Assembly (NCBI GenBank): GCA_033964015.1
Contig: CM066913.1
Coordinates: 29,228,790 to 29,292,789 of the forward strand
Origin: Scolanthus callimorphus
Lineage: Eukaryota; Cnidaria; Anthozoa; Actiniaria; Edwardsiidae
Direction of reading: 5' to 3'
DNA: 64,000 bases
The position numbers and the translations under genes were made by a program. Under the pieces are notes generated by a model. That model did not search any database. It had not been told where the DNA came from and was given only the letters and a program-made list of their open reading frames with translations. Below, in pieces: positions 52,101 through 63,002 of this stretch; position 1 is the first letter of the stretch; the number at the start of each line of letters is the position of its first letter.

Positions 52101-53755
52101 ACCATTATCCTGCTCGATTTTTGCAGAATATCGTCTGATTTAGCCAACTCGGGACTGCGTCCCTCGTCATCTATAGTGCGTCTATAGTGTATCTGTTTCA
52201 ATACACTGAGACTGATCATGATCTATGTTTTCCTTTTTAACATATCAATTTTAGACGTCGTCAAGTGCGATTTTCAGTCTAAAAAACAAAGAGTCTGTGA
52301 TGAGTTCCATTGGTGGATACCAGTAAGAAGGCGAACAGTGCGCGAGCTTGAAGAGCTCAATCTTGACGAGATCACAACCAAACTTGATCAGCATCACCGC
52401 AAAGCCAGCATCGCGACAGCCGCAGGAGCTACCAGCTCTGTGCTCGCCACTGGCTTAGTTATTGGAGGGTTTGTTGGATCATTCTTCACCTTTGGTGCAA
52501 CGATACCGTTGATGGTGACTGGTGGCTCTATAGCCGCTGCTGGTGGCCTCACTACGTTTGGTGCCAAAATGTCCGAGCTATACAAGTCGAGGGCAGAGTT
52601 CAAGAAAGTTGAAGACACCATCGCTGAAGATAAACAGGAAAGTGAGGAGCTGAGGAAGCGATTTGAGGAGCTGGATCAGCTGATCTCCAGAAATGTCAGC
52701 AGGTTAGATCTAGTATCACTTGGTGTAGCGCTGTGTTAAGTTAAACCAGTTGAACAATTTCTTTCACATTGTCGAGTTTCGGCAAAACGTTTTTTTTCTA
52801 AGGACGCATGAAATGATGATCCAAAGCTCGTCTTCTTAATTTGCGCAGCATCCTAGTGCCCACCGTAGCTAGAAATTTTTGTTTGGGTTGGGGCAAGCCT
52901 TGGTCATCCTTTGTATTTGCTGGGGGTTTGGGGGGGGGGGGGGGGGGGGGGGCAAGCAAGTTTTTCCCCATATATTGACCCTGAAATTTTTACTTCGCAT
53001 TACTTCGCATTATTTTTACATCGCTTTACTTCGCAAAGCAGGGATACGGCACTGCTTTGCGCACGTTCCTGTAAAATATCAACTCAAAAGGTGCCGGCAC
53101 TTGCGCCCTAAATCCGCCACCGAACTATCTGGAACTATGCCTTTTTGTGGTAACGATCATATTTTCCCACTTACTCTGTAGGATTTTTGAAGAGGAAAAC
53201 TCACTTGGTCTTCCGTCAGAAGGAATCGAAAATGTCATGGTTCATTTCCAAAAAATAACAGGAATGAAAATCTTGGAGAGCGAGCAACTCCACCCGGTCA
53301 AAAGTAGTGCGAGGGGGGTGGGGGCAGTCCTCGCTGTCACCTCATCTGGGGTAACCGCCGGAGTCGCCAGCGCACGTTTAGGGTCAGCAGTCTTCGATAC
53401 TCTGTCAGTCGCAGTACGAGCCACTCATATTGCTGGATTTGTGGCCAGCATGATTGCGCTTCCTATCGATGCTTATTTCTTGGTTACATCCATTAAAGAC
53501 ATTAAAAACAACGCGCCCTCAGAAGTCGGGAACAAGATTCGAGGCATACGAGACAAAATGGTGTGCCCTCAAGAAGTAGAGATTCCCGATCTGATTGAGG
53601 CGTATGTAGAAGCCAAAGTAGCGGAGACAGCTGAGGGTTACCTAAAGAAGAATAGTCGACTTCATTTCGACATGGTAGATGATCTGGATGAGTTCCTGGA
53701 ATATGATGAACCACAAGGCATAACCAGGCTCCAGGCCGAGAAAACCTCACACTAA
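49139..53755 (+). CDS. Protein kinase fused to an apolipoprotein L-like domain
   Basis: Exons 49139-49829, 51751-51909, 52255-52702 and 53182-53755 join in phase to 1872 nt (623 aa). Residues 1-283 form a kinase domain: glycine loop GKGSYGEV (13-20), lysine K33, HRDLCPKN (D137, N142), DVG in place of DFG (D158) and APE (183-185). All catalytic residues are present, so activity is likely. Residues about 284-570 resemble apolipoprotein L: a hydrophobic Gly/Ala-rich hairpin at 334-386, a charged helical segment at 388-430 and a second hydrophobic segment near 500-537 followed by a helical charged region, as in APOL proteins. APOLs act on membranes, and vertebrate members are linked to ion permeability and cell death. 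The C terminus is acidic. The family of the kinase looks tyrosine-kinase-like/RIPK-like; exact assignment is open. An alternative N terminus in another frame begins at 49023 (see findings). Confidence 0.85.
50160..50593. mobile_element. GGGTGCTTACCATTATGCC TIR element in kinase intron 1
   Basis: Left GGGTGCTTACCATTATGCCA is exactly inverted at the right end, with arms matching imperfectly for about 90 bp (landmarks TAAATGGTACAGTCATTTTTT and CGGTCATCCCGGTTC). An additional partial inverted arm lies at about 50428-50488, so the element has an internal duplication. Confidence 0.65.
50627..51081. repeat. Dispersed repeat copy in kinase intron 1
   Basis: The longer copy of the repeat at 20939-21190, beginning GAGAATAATACATGGG and ending AGTTTATATAATAAA. 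It abuts the TIR element ending at 50593. Confidence 0.6.
51187..51450. repeat. Degenerate palindromic repeat in kinase intron 1
   Basis: TGTGATAAACACACTTGGGATGCTGGAAAG at about 51312-51341 is inverted at about 51410-51445. Related sequence occurs near 9460-9620. Only low similarity outside these blocks. Confidence 0.4.
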
Positions 53756-53889
53756 GAGGCCAAAGTTCACCCCTGAATCAGTGCACTTTCATCATAGTAA
53801 CCTTCCTGGAGAAGGAGCATCACGTGATCGACACAGGGTGACTTTGCGGTAGATTAATGACCGAATTACCGTTTTCGTATTCAAAGCTT

Positions 53890-54073
53890 CCTAGGGCCCG
53901 TGCCCCGTGGGGAAGGCTACATTGACGCATGAGCGAGATTTGATACAGAGCTGTTGGAGAAAGAACTTTCTGCGCATGCCCCAACGCTCAAAATCAGCCA
54001 ATCAGAGAAGACCTTCCCGCCACCAAAGCCTCCCCCGCAAGGTGACGATTAGGGGAACTCTAGGTACGAGAAG
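53890..54073. mobile_element. CCAGAGCCTCCCC TIR element, degenerate copy
   Basis: Shares GACGCATGAGCGAGATTTGATACAGAG-type and TTTCTGCGCATGCCCC landmarks with 33082-33302 and 35642-35861, and ends CCTCCCCCGCAAGGTGACGA. Its left end is truncated or diverged. Confidence 0.55.
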
Positions 54074-54768
54074 TCGATTAACGCGCTGCGCTTTGTCGGG
54101 CCGATTGAGGCGCGGCGTATTTGATTTGTCAGAACTCGTTCTCGACACGAAAAAATGTGTTGGAAAAAAAAAAATCGGCCGAACAAATCGCAGCAGATAT
54201 CCAACTAGTTGGTCTATTGAAGACTGGACACTCTGAACACTGGGACCTGCTTAGGAAGCAGTGAGACCTGCTTAGGAAGCAGTGATACGATCTCTGTATC
54301 GTCAAATTTGATTTTAACAAATCAGTGTTGCTACAATAGATAATAATAATAATTAATCATAATATTTATATAGCGCACTTTCCCAAATTGCCCAAGTGCG
54401 CTTTACATCATAGATTGCCCTAAAGATGCCTTTCTATTCAGTTTTATTCGTCCTAAAAAAGTGGAATTATTTATAGCAAATAACATATGTCCATGGAGAA
54501 TAACTAGGTTCTATTTAAAAATGCACTGAGGTGTGTAGAATATTTACTAGTGTGCAGAAATTGTTCACGTGATTGTTGAAAAGGCCTTGCTCTGCATGTG
54601 TCCTGATTCTCAACCGTTACGGTAGAGTACAAGAAATCTTGGCTTTTATCTGTTCAAATCGCTGAGTTTGCTGATGGATTTCTTTTGTAAACACTAAAAC
54701 AGAGTTGAAAATTCCCTCTAGCAAGTTGAACCGGCGAGACTCTTGTAGCTGCCGAGATATTAGCTTAA

Positions 54769-54967
54769 AGTGCCCCTCAAGCCTGAAATAAGTCTAGTGA
54801 CCTACAAAACTTCGCCAAAATACTCTGAGTTATGGCAACAAACAAATCAGAAGTTTCGAAGACTTTCACAAATTAGGAAAAAACATTTTTCCAAGATTCT
54901 CTTCTAGGGGGCCAAACTTGTTACCAACGTCAAATAAACAGCATTATTCCTTATTTTGAGGGGCACT
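54769..54967. mobile_element. TTAA-flanked MITE, 199 bp
   Basis: The inverted ends AGTGCCCCTCA are flanked by TTAA on both sides (54765-54768 and 54968-54971). A TTAA target is typical of piggyBac and Kolobok transposons. There is no coding capacity. Confidence 0.65.
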
Positions 54968-55896
54968 TTAACTCTAATTGGTCGATAGTAGTTGGAGGAA
55001 AATGAAAGCTTTGTTGTGATTGGTCCTTATTCGCCACGCGATTCTCATCTAGAACTTTCCACGCCGTAGCCTTGGTGGAGGGCCCTTTGGAGAATTACCT
55101 CAAAGGTGACGCCTATCTTCACTCCTGTAAAATGTAATATGACCTATGTTTCAAAGATGCAATGCACCATCAACGTGCGAAAATTGCGCACGAGAATTGT
55201 AATTACCAGAAATCCTGATATATTTGTGATTTATTTAACGAAAGACTAAGTAAACCTAGGGCTATGATATTAATCAACACGACTAGTAGAAGACGACTCA
55301 TATAAAGTCTGTATTTAACGATTTAGGGAATGATATTAAAGGGGAGAACACAAAGCTGCCTTTCTTTTGTTTCGTAGTGAGGTGAAAATGAGTCATTTTT
55401 GCGGATATGTCTGTGTTTATTGACCATTTGTAGATCATATGTATACACCTGCCCAAGTATGGCGCTACTCTTGACAGCTTCAGCATTTATCAAAAGAAAA
55501 TGATATACCCTTAGCATTATTATTTTTTCTTTTATTCTTTTTATTTAAAGTCAATTCGCTGGTATAAAAAAGTCATTTTTTGTGATCATCACCAAGGTTT
55601 TACCACAGAACCTGCCGTTTCTTGCCAGTGATTAGCAGTGAGAACTTTGAGAAAAAAACGACCACATCATGGCTCTACTTATGGCTCCTTTACCTATACA
55701 GAAACTCTGAGTAGCAATTATTTCCTTGCTCAAGCAGCTCGATTGACATGTAGAAGCTAGATTGAAATAATCTGCATTTTCAATTTAAGAATATCTAGTA
55801 AGAGAAAATAACCTAAGGGAAAGGTTTGGATGCCAAGAGAGCAAACCGGTTACCTTGGATAGAACACTAGCGGCGTGGTTGTCTGTCACCTTGCCC

Positions 55897-58723
55897 ATGG
55901 ATCCGACCATGGAGAATAAAGGTAAGATTTATAGATAAAATGAAAAGGCCATCGATTTCTGTAGCGTCTTTAACGGTATCAAGATTGAAAGATTGTAGAA
56001 AAACCGATGCATCATGCACTCGGCACCCCCTCTATAGTTCATATGTTCAATTGATTTTACAAGAACCAGAAGAACGACTATTCTCACTTTTGTTTTTACT
56101 GAGCGTCGTCAAGTGATAAAACAACTACCATGGTCACAGGGAGCTCACCTTTACAGTTTAAGTCAAGAAAAAAAAGAACAAGTCAAGTGTGAACTCCCTG
56201 TGACCATGGTTGACGATCCTTGCTGACTACCGAAAATTATGAAATTTGAACAACATGAGAGAAGACTGCACGCGCTCCCGCAAACATCGACAAATATTTT
56301 TTACTCTTAAAAGTATAGTTCGTGTTACAGCGTTTTCAAATTCAACGTTTTCAAAACTCTGAAGCAGCTTCCCAACCACAAACACCGCTCAGAGGTTTTT
56401 AAAGGCTACCAGATTGCTTAGATGTTTGAATCAGGAAACGTTTCATAGTGAAAACACAAATTAATCACATAATTATGAAATCCGCATTAATAAATGATGA
56501 AGAAGATGACTGAATAGTGTTCCTGACTATATCTGAAATGTTAAATATTACTCGAGGCTATCACTAGCCTTTTTTAGTCTAATACCAATTGTGGACCGCG
56601 GGAGAATATATGCAATTTTGTTATTCACCCGGCATAACTAATCGAACAAAATCGAACAAAATTTCAATCGAACCTAATCGAACACCATCGTTCGATTGGT
56701 TTTGATTGGGTTCGGTAATCGAATATAATCGAACAAAACTTTTTGGTGAGTATGATTACCGAACTCAATCGAACATATCAAAATGATTGGTTTGATTAAG
56801 TTCGATTTTGTTCGGAAATTTTGCATGACTTTAGAAATTGGGAAAGACTCATCAGTGACACGCAATGGGGTAGTACACAACAAATAGACGGCCATGAACA
56901 GTTAACATAACTGTTACCTTTATTCAAATTTCATTTTCAGCTGGGACACTTAGCCTTCTAAATAACAACAAAACCTGAAAAAAAACTCAGTTTTATAAGA
57001 AAATCCCAAAAATCACTCAAACCCATAGTTCAATCATGACTGGTGCCTGAGTCTTTATTACTTTTACAGACCTATGAGGGATATGATAAGAAAAAACCAA
57101 CTTCAACAAAACTATTTGGGACTATTGGAGTTAACGTCTCATTAACACCTGCAGTTCATGTGCGATGGAGTTCCCAGTATGCGCCAGGCGAGCCGAACTC
57201 AGGTGCTAATCTTGGTTACTGATTGATTCCGATTTAGAAAAATGCCTGTGTTTCATTTGAAGTTCAATTGGGTTTGATTGAGCACATTGTTCGGTAATCG
57301 AACGTTCGATTATGTTCGATTGAAAATTTTTTGGGTGAGTTCGATTACCGAACTCAATCAAAATCAATCGAACGATTGGTGTTCGATTAAGTTCGATTAC
57401 CGAACGTTCGATTAGTTATGCCGGGTATTCAGCACATCGATCATGCACAGATATGGTCATCGAAACTCAAATATCTGTCTTCTTACAGACATATATCCTG
57501 CGATATCCGTCATCTGTGCGGTGTTTCATGTGATTTGCCCGTAACGGGGCAATAAAGTTGAAGTTTGCAGATTAATATCGAATCTCTAATCGTCCTAGCC
57601 AGTGGAACACCAAAAACCACCATGCCATGTTGTTGAAAACTGGATTTATATCTGTTTTTTTCCAGACAATACTACGACAAGCTCCTCTCTCCTCTCCCCA
57701 GAGGCTCAAATTGTCTTCACTGCGTGCTACGCGCTCATTATAGCGGCTTCACTTGTAGGCAACATACTTGTCATTCACATCATCCGTTGCCATAGCGACA
57801 TGAGAAGTTCAACCAACATTCTAATTCTGAACCAGTCCATCTCGGATTTGTTAGTGACCTTTATCTACATGCCCACACAAGTGAAAGTCTTGTTCTACAA
57901 CACGCTTTGGATTGATGGAGTCCTGGGGCTCGTTCTTTGTAAACTAAAATACTTCATCATCTATGGTTCTTCTAGCTGCTCAGTAAATAGTCTAATGGTA
58001 ATAGCCGCTGACAGATACCAGGCGATATCGCAGCCGCTTGCAAGGACCAATTCATTTATTCGTCGTAATATCAATAAGGTTGTACCAGCGATATGGATAT
58101 GGTCTTTTGCGCTGATAATTATTGCCGGATCACTAATGCATTCGATAATAAAACATGACAAAGGGGGCCGACCCATTTGTGTGCTAGCACTCGACGCTGG
58201 CCACCCTTATACATCATTTATTGTTTCCATGGTCAACGTAATTATTGACGTCGTAGTCCCGATTCTTGTTACGGCTATACTCTACGCTCTGATTGGTCGA
58301 CTCATCTGGACACGCCATGTTCCTGGAGATCAGAATAACATCTCCCAGCAAGTAAGATTGCGACGGACGAATGTGAAAATTTCCAAAATGATGGCGGCTG
58401 TCACATTGATTTTTGCAGTTTGTTGGCTTCCCTTCACTTTAGTGGTATCCGTGGCACGTAAAAGTTCTCCATATGTGTTGTACATCTTTGCTGTTTGGTT
58501 GTCTAATGCATTCAGTGCCATAAATCCATGGGTTTACTTACTCTATAACGATGCTTTCAGGGAAAAGTTGAAGGTGCAGTTTGCCAGCGGCTCTACATCA
58601 TGCAGATTCCGTAAAAACACCATCACAGCCCGCAATGATGACCGAGTTGCTGACCTTGGACAGACACAGGCCAATACACCTGCATCTGCGCCAATTCCAT
58701 TAGACACTTTTAGCACGTTTTAG
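55897..58723 (+). CDS. Class A (rhodopsin-like) GPCR, probable neuropeptide-type receptor
   Basis: Two exons, 55897-55921 and 57666-58723, join in phase (1083 nt, 360 aa). Exon 1 encodes only MDPTMENK plus one base and ends in a good donor, AAAG|GTAAGA; its start is in the context CCCATGG. The long open frame in exon 2 has no ATG before the second membrane helix, so an upstream start exon is required. Seven helices are visible. Motifs: GN in TM1, LNQSISDLL in TM2, DRY followed by QAI after TM3, CWLPF in TM6, NPWVYLLY in TM7. Cys residues before TM3 (VLCKLKYF) and in the second extracellular loop (PICVL) can form the usual disulfide. The N-terminal NTT is a glycosylation site. The tail is Ser/Thr-rich. 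The peptide-receptor assignment is a judgement from overall similarity; the ligand is unknown. Confidence 0.88.
56127..56210. repeat. Short inverted repeat in GPCR intron
   Basis: ACCATGGTCACAGGGAGCTCAC and its inverse (one mismatch) are separated by about 40 bp of A-rich sequence. Could be a very small MITE or a hairpin in the pre-mRNA. Confidence 0.5.
56638..57425. mobile_element. CCCGGCATAACTAATCGAAC TIR element with 6-bp target duplication
   Basis: The ends CCCGGCATAACTAATCGAAC are exactly inverted. TATTCA flanks both sides (56632-56637 and 57426-57431). The subterminal 130-180 bp at each end are packed with TCGAA/TTCGATT motifs in alternating orientation; the centre is unique. It fills much of the single GPCR intron. 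No ORF. I cannot assign the superfamily. Confidence 0.7.
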
Positions 58724-59426
58724 ATTTAGTTGCGGATTATTTTACACTTCGAAACTTTTTCAGCTCCAGGCGTCCTTTCTCCCTACACTTTCTGCTGCAA
58801 TGAGTGAGAAAAGCCCATGCAGCTATGGAAATTTAGGCTTAAGGTGACTCTACGAATTTCCAACGAATTTCCTGAAACTTCGTTAACACTTAGTCCAACT
58901 GACTTCAATATGATTAACGGAGTTTCGTTCAAAAATACCAGCAACTTTTTTTTTGCGCGGGGTTGATCTCTCAAGCCAAGGGGTCCATTTAAGCTCATAT
59001 ATTATTAAAAGTATTAACGCTAATGGAGATCTGATAATGCGTACATATTGCCAAAAGATACCTGCTTATATTCTCCGAGATTGAAGTTCATAGCGAGCAT
59101 ATTCTTAACGTTGTAGACGAAAATATATTTTCGCGAAATGTGCTCTGACTTTCCCATGAGTCATCTTAACGGAAATAATTTTCATGTGTTTTGCATCATT
59201 AGCATTAATTAAGTGGGGTTCCACATTACCATAACCATACCAATAAATTTCAGGAGTAATAACAAGCAACAAACATGACGACCCGCACTCTCCAGTGACG
59301 CTACACGCGACGCTTGTCACCAAAGGCAGTGAGGACACTACAGACAAACACGTTTCCCCCCAGGCATCCGTTACGAAGTTAAGGTTATAGAACACCTTCA
59401 TGGTATTTTTCGTTAATATGGCATAA

Positions 59427-60316
59427 TGTATCAGTCAATTCCAGCGGTGACCATGCCCCCCCATCCCCGGGCAACCCCCGGGATTTTGGTCATTTCTAAA
59501 AATAAAACTGAAAATTCCCCGCCCCCGGGCTAGCAAAAATGCAAAATACCCCACGGCGGGGAACACAAAAAGCGGAAAAATGCCCCACCCCCGGGACGAG
59601 AAAAAGACGGTAAGATTCCATCGACTCTGCGTGACAAAGCTTCACAACAAAAACTTCAACTCCATTTATACTGTCCGAGCATTTATAATGCGTTTTTAAA
59701 TGTACTTTAGTTTTCTCGTCTTTGAACGAGTTCTCATTTCACTGAAAGTGAGACAAAATATAAACAAAGAAGTGAAACTAAGGTATTTTAATACAATATC
59801 GGTAGACATTCCTAGGCCATTCGCGGTTGTAGCCATTTGGCTGCAAATTGTCCCCGGAATCTCTCAATGCGAAATTCACCTTTATTCTATTTAATTGCAG
59901 AGCATATTTCGCAGTTATGTTACTTGACTTTTTGCGAAATTGGAACTCTGTTTATAGTGTCAATTCATTTTTATGTTTTTCCACTGAGATGAAATTGCGA
60001 AATCTGTTTCTTCTCTATAGAAGTCGTTAATACTGCGAAATGTGCAAATGTGTCTTCCCCAAACGTGCTCTGCATTATATTTTATGTGGCGTTATTTTCT
60101 GTAACTGGGACATTGTAACTGCCAATCGATAGTTATTATAACTGGTGTTGTAGTTCGCAAAACCCGACGCGCTTGAGATGAGAAACCAAAATCCCCCACC
60201 CCCTCCCCCGGGGCCAGCAAAATTTTCAAAATTCCCCACCCCAGGGAAGGCAGTGGTGTGCAAATGCCCCACGGCGTCCCGGAGGGGAAGAGTCACCGCT
60301 GGAATTGACTGATACA
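59427..60316. mobile_element. PIF/Harbinger-like MITE, 890 bp, TAA target duplication
   Basis: The ends TGTATCAGTCAATTCCAGCG are exactly inverted and flanked by TAA (59424-59426 and 60317-60319). Subterminal sequence is rich in CCCCGGG. The CAGTCAATT core is shared with the elements at 37829-38695 and 45399-46224, so these form one broader group. No transposase ORF. Confidence 0.7.
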
Positions 60317-62107
60317 TAATTTCGCGAAAAAAGTCGTATCTTGACATCTCCTCAACTGTGGAAACCATTTCTTTAATTTGATAAAAAAAGAGTTTTTTTA
60401 GTAAGTTGCCTTCCGACGCGTTAGTTCAAGTTTCGAGTTCCACGCACGTGAATTATATACACTGCATGCTTTCGTTTGATGTGTTCTAAGGTGAAAACCG
60501 TGTCGGGGATTTTTGAAAAAAAAAAAAAAAAAAAAAACGATTTTTAGAGCCAATAGGCCTTTATCACGCAATATTGATTAATAACATATAATAGTTATCA
60601 GAAAATGGAATCCAGTTTTCAATTCTACATATTAGTAAAATTGCAAAGCCTTGCTTGGTGAACATATCAAGACGTTTGTAACCTAACGTTGTCGACTTGC
60701 CGCTTTCCTTATTAGGAATTGCCCCTTACCTTATTTGGAAGGTCTGTAAGTATTTTCCCTCATATTTTAGCGATGAAAAGCAGAGAAATCCACCAAAACG
60801 TGCAGGTATTCGAGAAACATTACCCACCATGTTGTTTTTGTCTCCGCCAAAGGGCCTGGGACAAAACACAGGTAGCCTGCAAGTATTCGCAGAAAACGAC
60901 AACGCTAGATTGCTTGAATCAAGAGAATCTCTTGCTTGAATACACTGGCTGACAATTTCCAAAACTTCGTATTCTGGCTTATTTTTTTACAAGGAAATGT
61001 ATGGGAAAATACATCGGAACGAGGCTGGATAGGCACCGATGCATGCCCGTATAATTATATTTCTTTGGCCAGAAAAGTAAGCCAGAATGCGAAGTTTAAA
61101 AAATTCATATCTCAGCCAGTTTTCAAGTGATTTTTTTGAAACTTTGCAGTTTTACTTATACGGATCATGAAAACTATTATATGTTATTAATCCGATATTG
61201 CATGATAAAAGTCTATAGGCCATTTGCACTAACTGGATCACGTGACCCAAATCCAAGTACATTCTGACAGTTTGAACAAATCTTCAACTTGCTGCCATTT
61301 GCTCCATGCTCCAGGTAGGGATTTTATGCTGAAACTACATTGCGCACTTATTTACCATGGCAAATCAGCCAATCATATTACGAGAACAGTGATGTCTGTT
61401 GCTAGGACATGTCCAATCAGAAGGCGCCGCCAAAAAGTAGCTCCCTGTTCTAAAAATAGAAAGTGTCACGCTCTTCTGCCACTGTCATGGAAAGAGATCG
61501 TGTGTTGGCCGTTGCGTTCTCTGGGGATCATTTTCTCTTGGTGGCCTACTGTGTGTTATCCCCTAGGATTAAAAAAAATGTTGAAGCCAACGCTAAAATG
61601 TTGTCAAAAAACGATAGTACTTTACAGTATTTGCGATGGTGGAACTCAGTCAAAAGTTGAACTGATGCACCGGAAGGAAACACCGTAAAAATTGGGTTTT
61701 GTAAAATTGAATAAAATTAAATACCATAGATTATTGTTCTCCTATAAAGGTGAGTCAGCAGACGTGGTTTGGCGTGTATCTGGCAACCTTTATTGATCAG
61801 ATCGTAATCATTAATAAAATATATAAACCCAGCCCATCCTCCTATCTATAATGTTATAATTCTGCTGCCGGGAAAGACTATATATATATAAAAAAGTGGA
61901 GGGTGGGTGAAAAAAAAATATAAATACTATAATCTAGTTAAAAGACACGATCAAAGTGCTATTAAGGCGCACTGAACTACTGAACATAACTTGCGAGTGT
62001 CAAGGCTAGAGCATGATCTCTTGATATCATTATCCATCAGATAAAGTATCAATCAATAATAATCAAATAAACATGCTGGTTATTTGAAACTCTATCCCAC
62101 GATATAC

Positions 62108-62745
62108 ACTTTAATTAGGGACCGGTCATTATTTATCGCCTGGGGAGGGGGGGGGGCAGAGGATTTTAGGGGGGATCACTTCATTTTGGGGCGAGCGAAA
62201 GGGGGGGATCTCTCAAACCCTGAATCCCTGAAAGGGGGGACCACAAGAAATTTTCTAAGTAGTTATTCAAGCAACTTCTCTAACATTTGCATTTTTGTAC
62301 TTCACTTCACTCAATAAATAATAAAAATTTCAGCGCGCTTGGCGCGCATAAAGAATATAATCTAATATAGTCTTTGGCAACTCGCGCAACGGAGACACTA
62401 CCTTCGCACCATAATTCACAAGAACAATTATATCTTGGCGAGTAAAAAAACAAACTCTGCAGTGATAGGCCTGGCGGGCAGTCACTATGTTCGAAAGAAG
62501 AGTAAGCGTGAGTTCGACGTTATAGGCATAGAAATTCGTCATTTGGGCCGCGCTTCACGCAAATGAATAATAATAATTTCGGCGCGCAATTGCACGCATG
62601 AATAAGGAAACCTACAGGATTTGTTTACTATACACAAAAAAACGGAATGTTCATCTACATTTTCTCTGAGGCTTGATGAAATGCGTTTATCAAAATTCGG
62701 GCGCGCTTCGCGCGCAACGAAAAAAAAAAAAATGCGATCCCCTCT
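62108..62745. mobile_element. Truncated Harbinger-like element upstream of AASS
   Basis: Starts GGGACCGGTCATTATTTA after TTA (62105-62107), matching the left end of 36965-38944, and continues through the same landmarks (GCGCGCTTGGCGCGC near 62334, GAGGCTTGATGAAATGCG near 62671, CGCGCTTCGCGCGCAACG near 62703). The right half and the matching terminus are missing. It ends about 260 bp before the AASS start codon. Confidence 0.6.
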
Positions 62746-63002
62746 ATCTAGAAGATACGAACCACGGCTACCAAACTCGCCAAATTTGCCCGATATATGC
62801 GCGGGATTGCGCGGGATGGCGCGCGATAGTTATTTGTGGTCGATTACGCAGTTGGTCAGCGGTTATTTTTGCTGCGCGGCAAAAAAATCAGTTCGCTGTT
62901 TGTGTATGCAGCGTGGAGTTTTGTATTGGATGTCGCTCAGACTTACACATATTTCCAACTATTTATACAACTGTTTTAAATCATAACATACCTTAAAGCA
63001 CC

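Larger units (their letters stand above)
53756..55896. other. Spacer between kinase-APOL gene and GPCR gene
   Basis: Contains a degenerate CCAGAGCCTCCCC element (53890-54073), a TATATAGCGCACTTTCCC motif with inverted AAGTGCGCTTTACA (about 54360-54412) that looks like a dispersed repeat end, and a TTAA-flanked MITE (54769-54967). No gene seen. Confidence 0.55.
58724..63002. other. Spacer between GPCR gene and AASS
   Basis: Holds one complete TIR element (59427-60316), a poly-A run of about 23 bases near 60518-60538, a degenerate repeat near 60740-60860 that resembles 39455-39560, and a transposon fragment before AASS (62108-62745). An unassigned 148-codon open frame at 61242-61688 starts with GTG and shows no domain. 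Confidence 0.55.

Noticed and set aside
54345..54430. TATATAGCGCACTTTCCC with AAGTGCGCTTTACA as a SINE or LINE end
   Set aside because: The motif resembles dispersed repeat ends in many invertebrate genomes, but one copy here is not enough to name a family.
57602..57665. N-terminal 21 residues of the continuous GPCR reading frame
   Set aside because: The first codon is GTG, no ATG occurs, and a pyrimidine-rich acceptor (TGTTTTTTTCCAG) ends at 57665, so this part is intron.
61242..61688. 148-codon open frame on the plus strand
   Set aside because: It begins with GTG, has no recognisable domain and overlaps another equally open frame at 61463-61660; no splice support.
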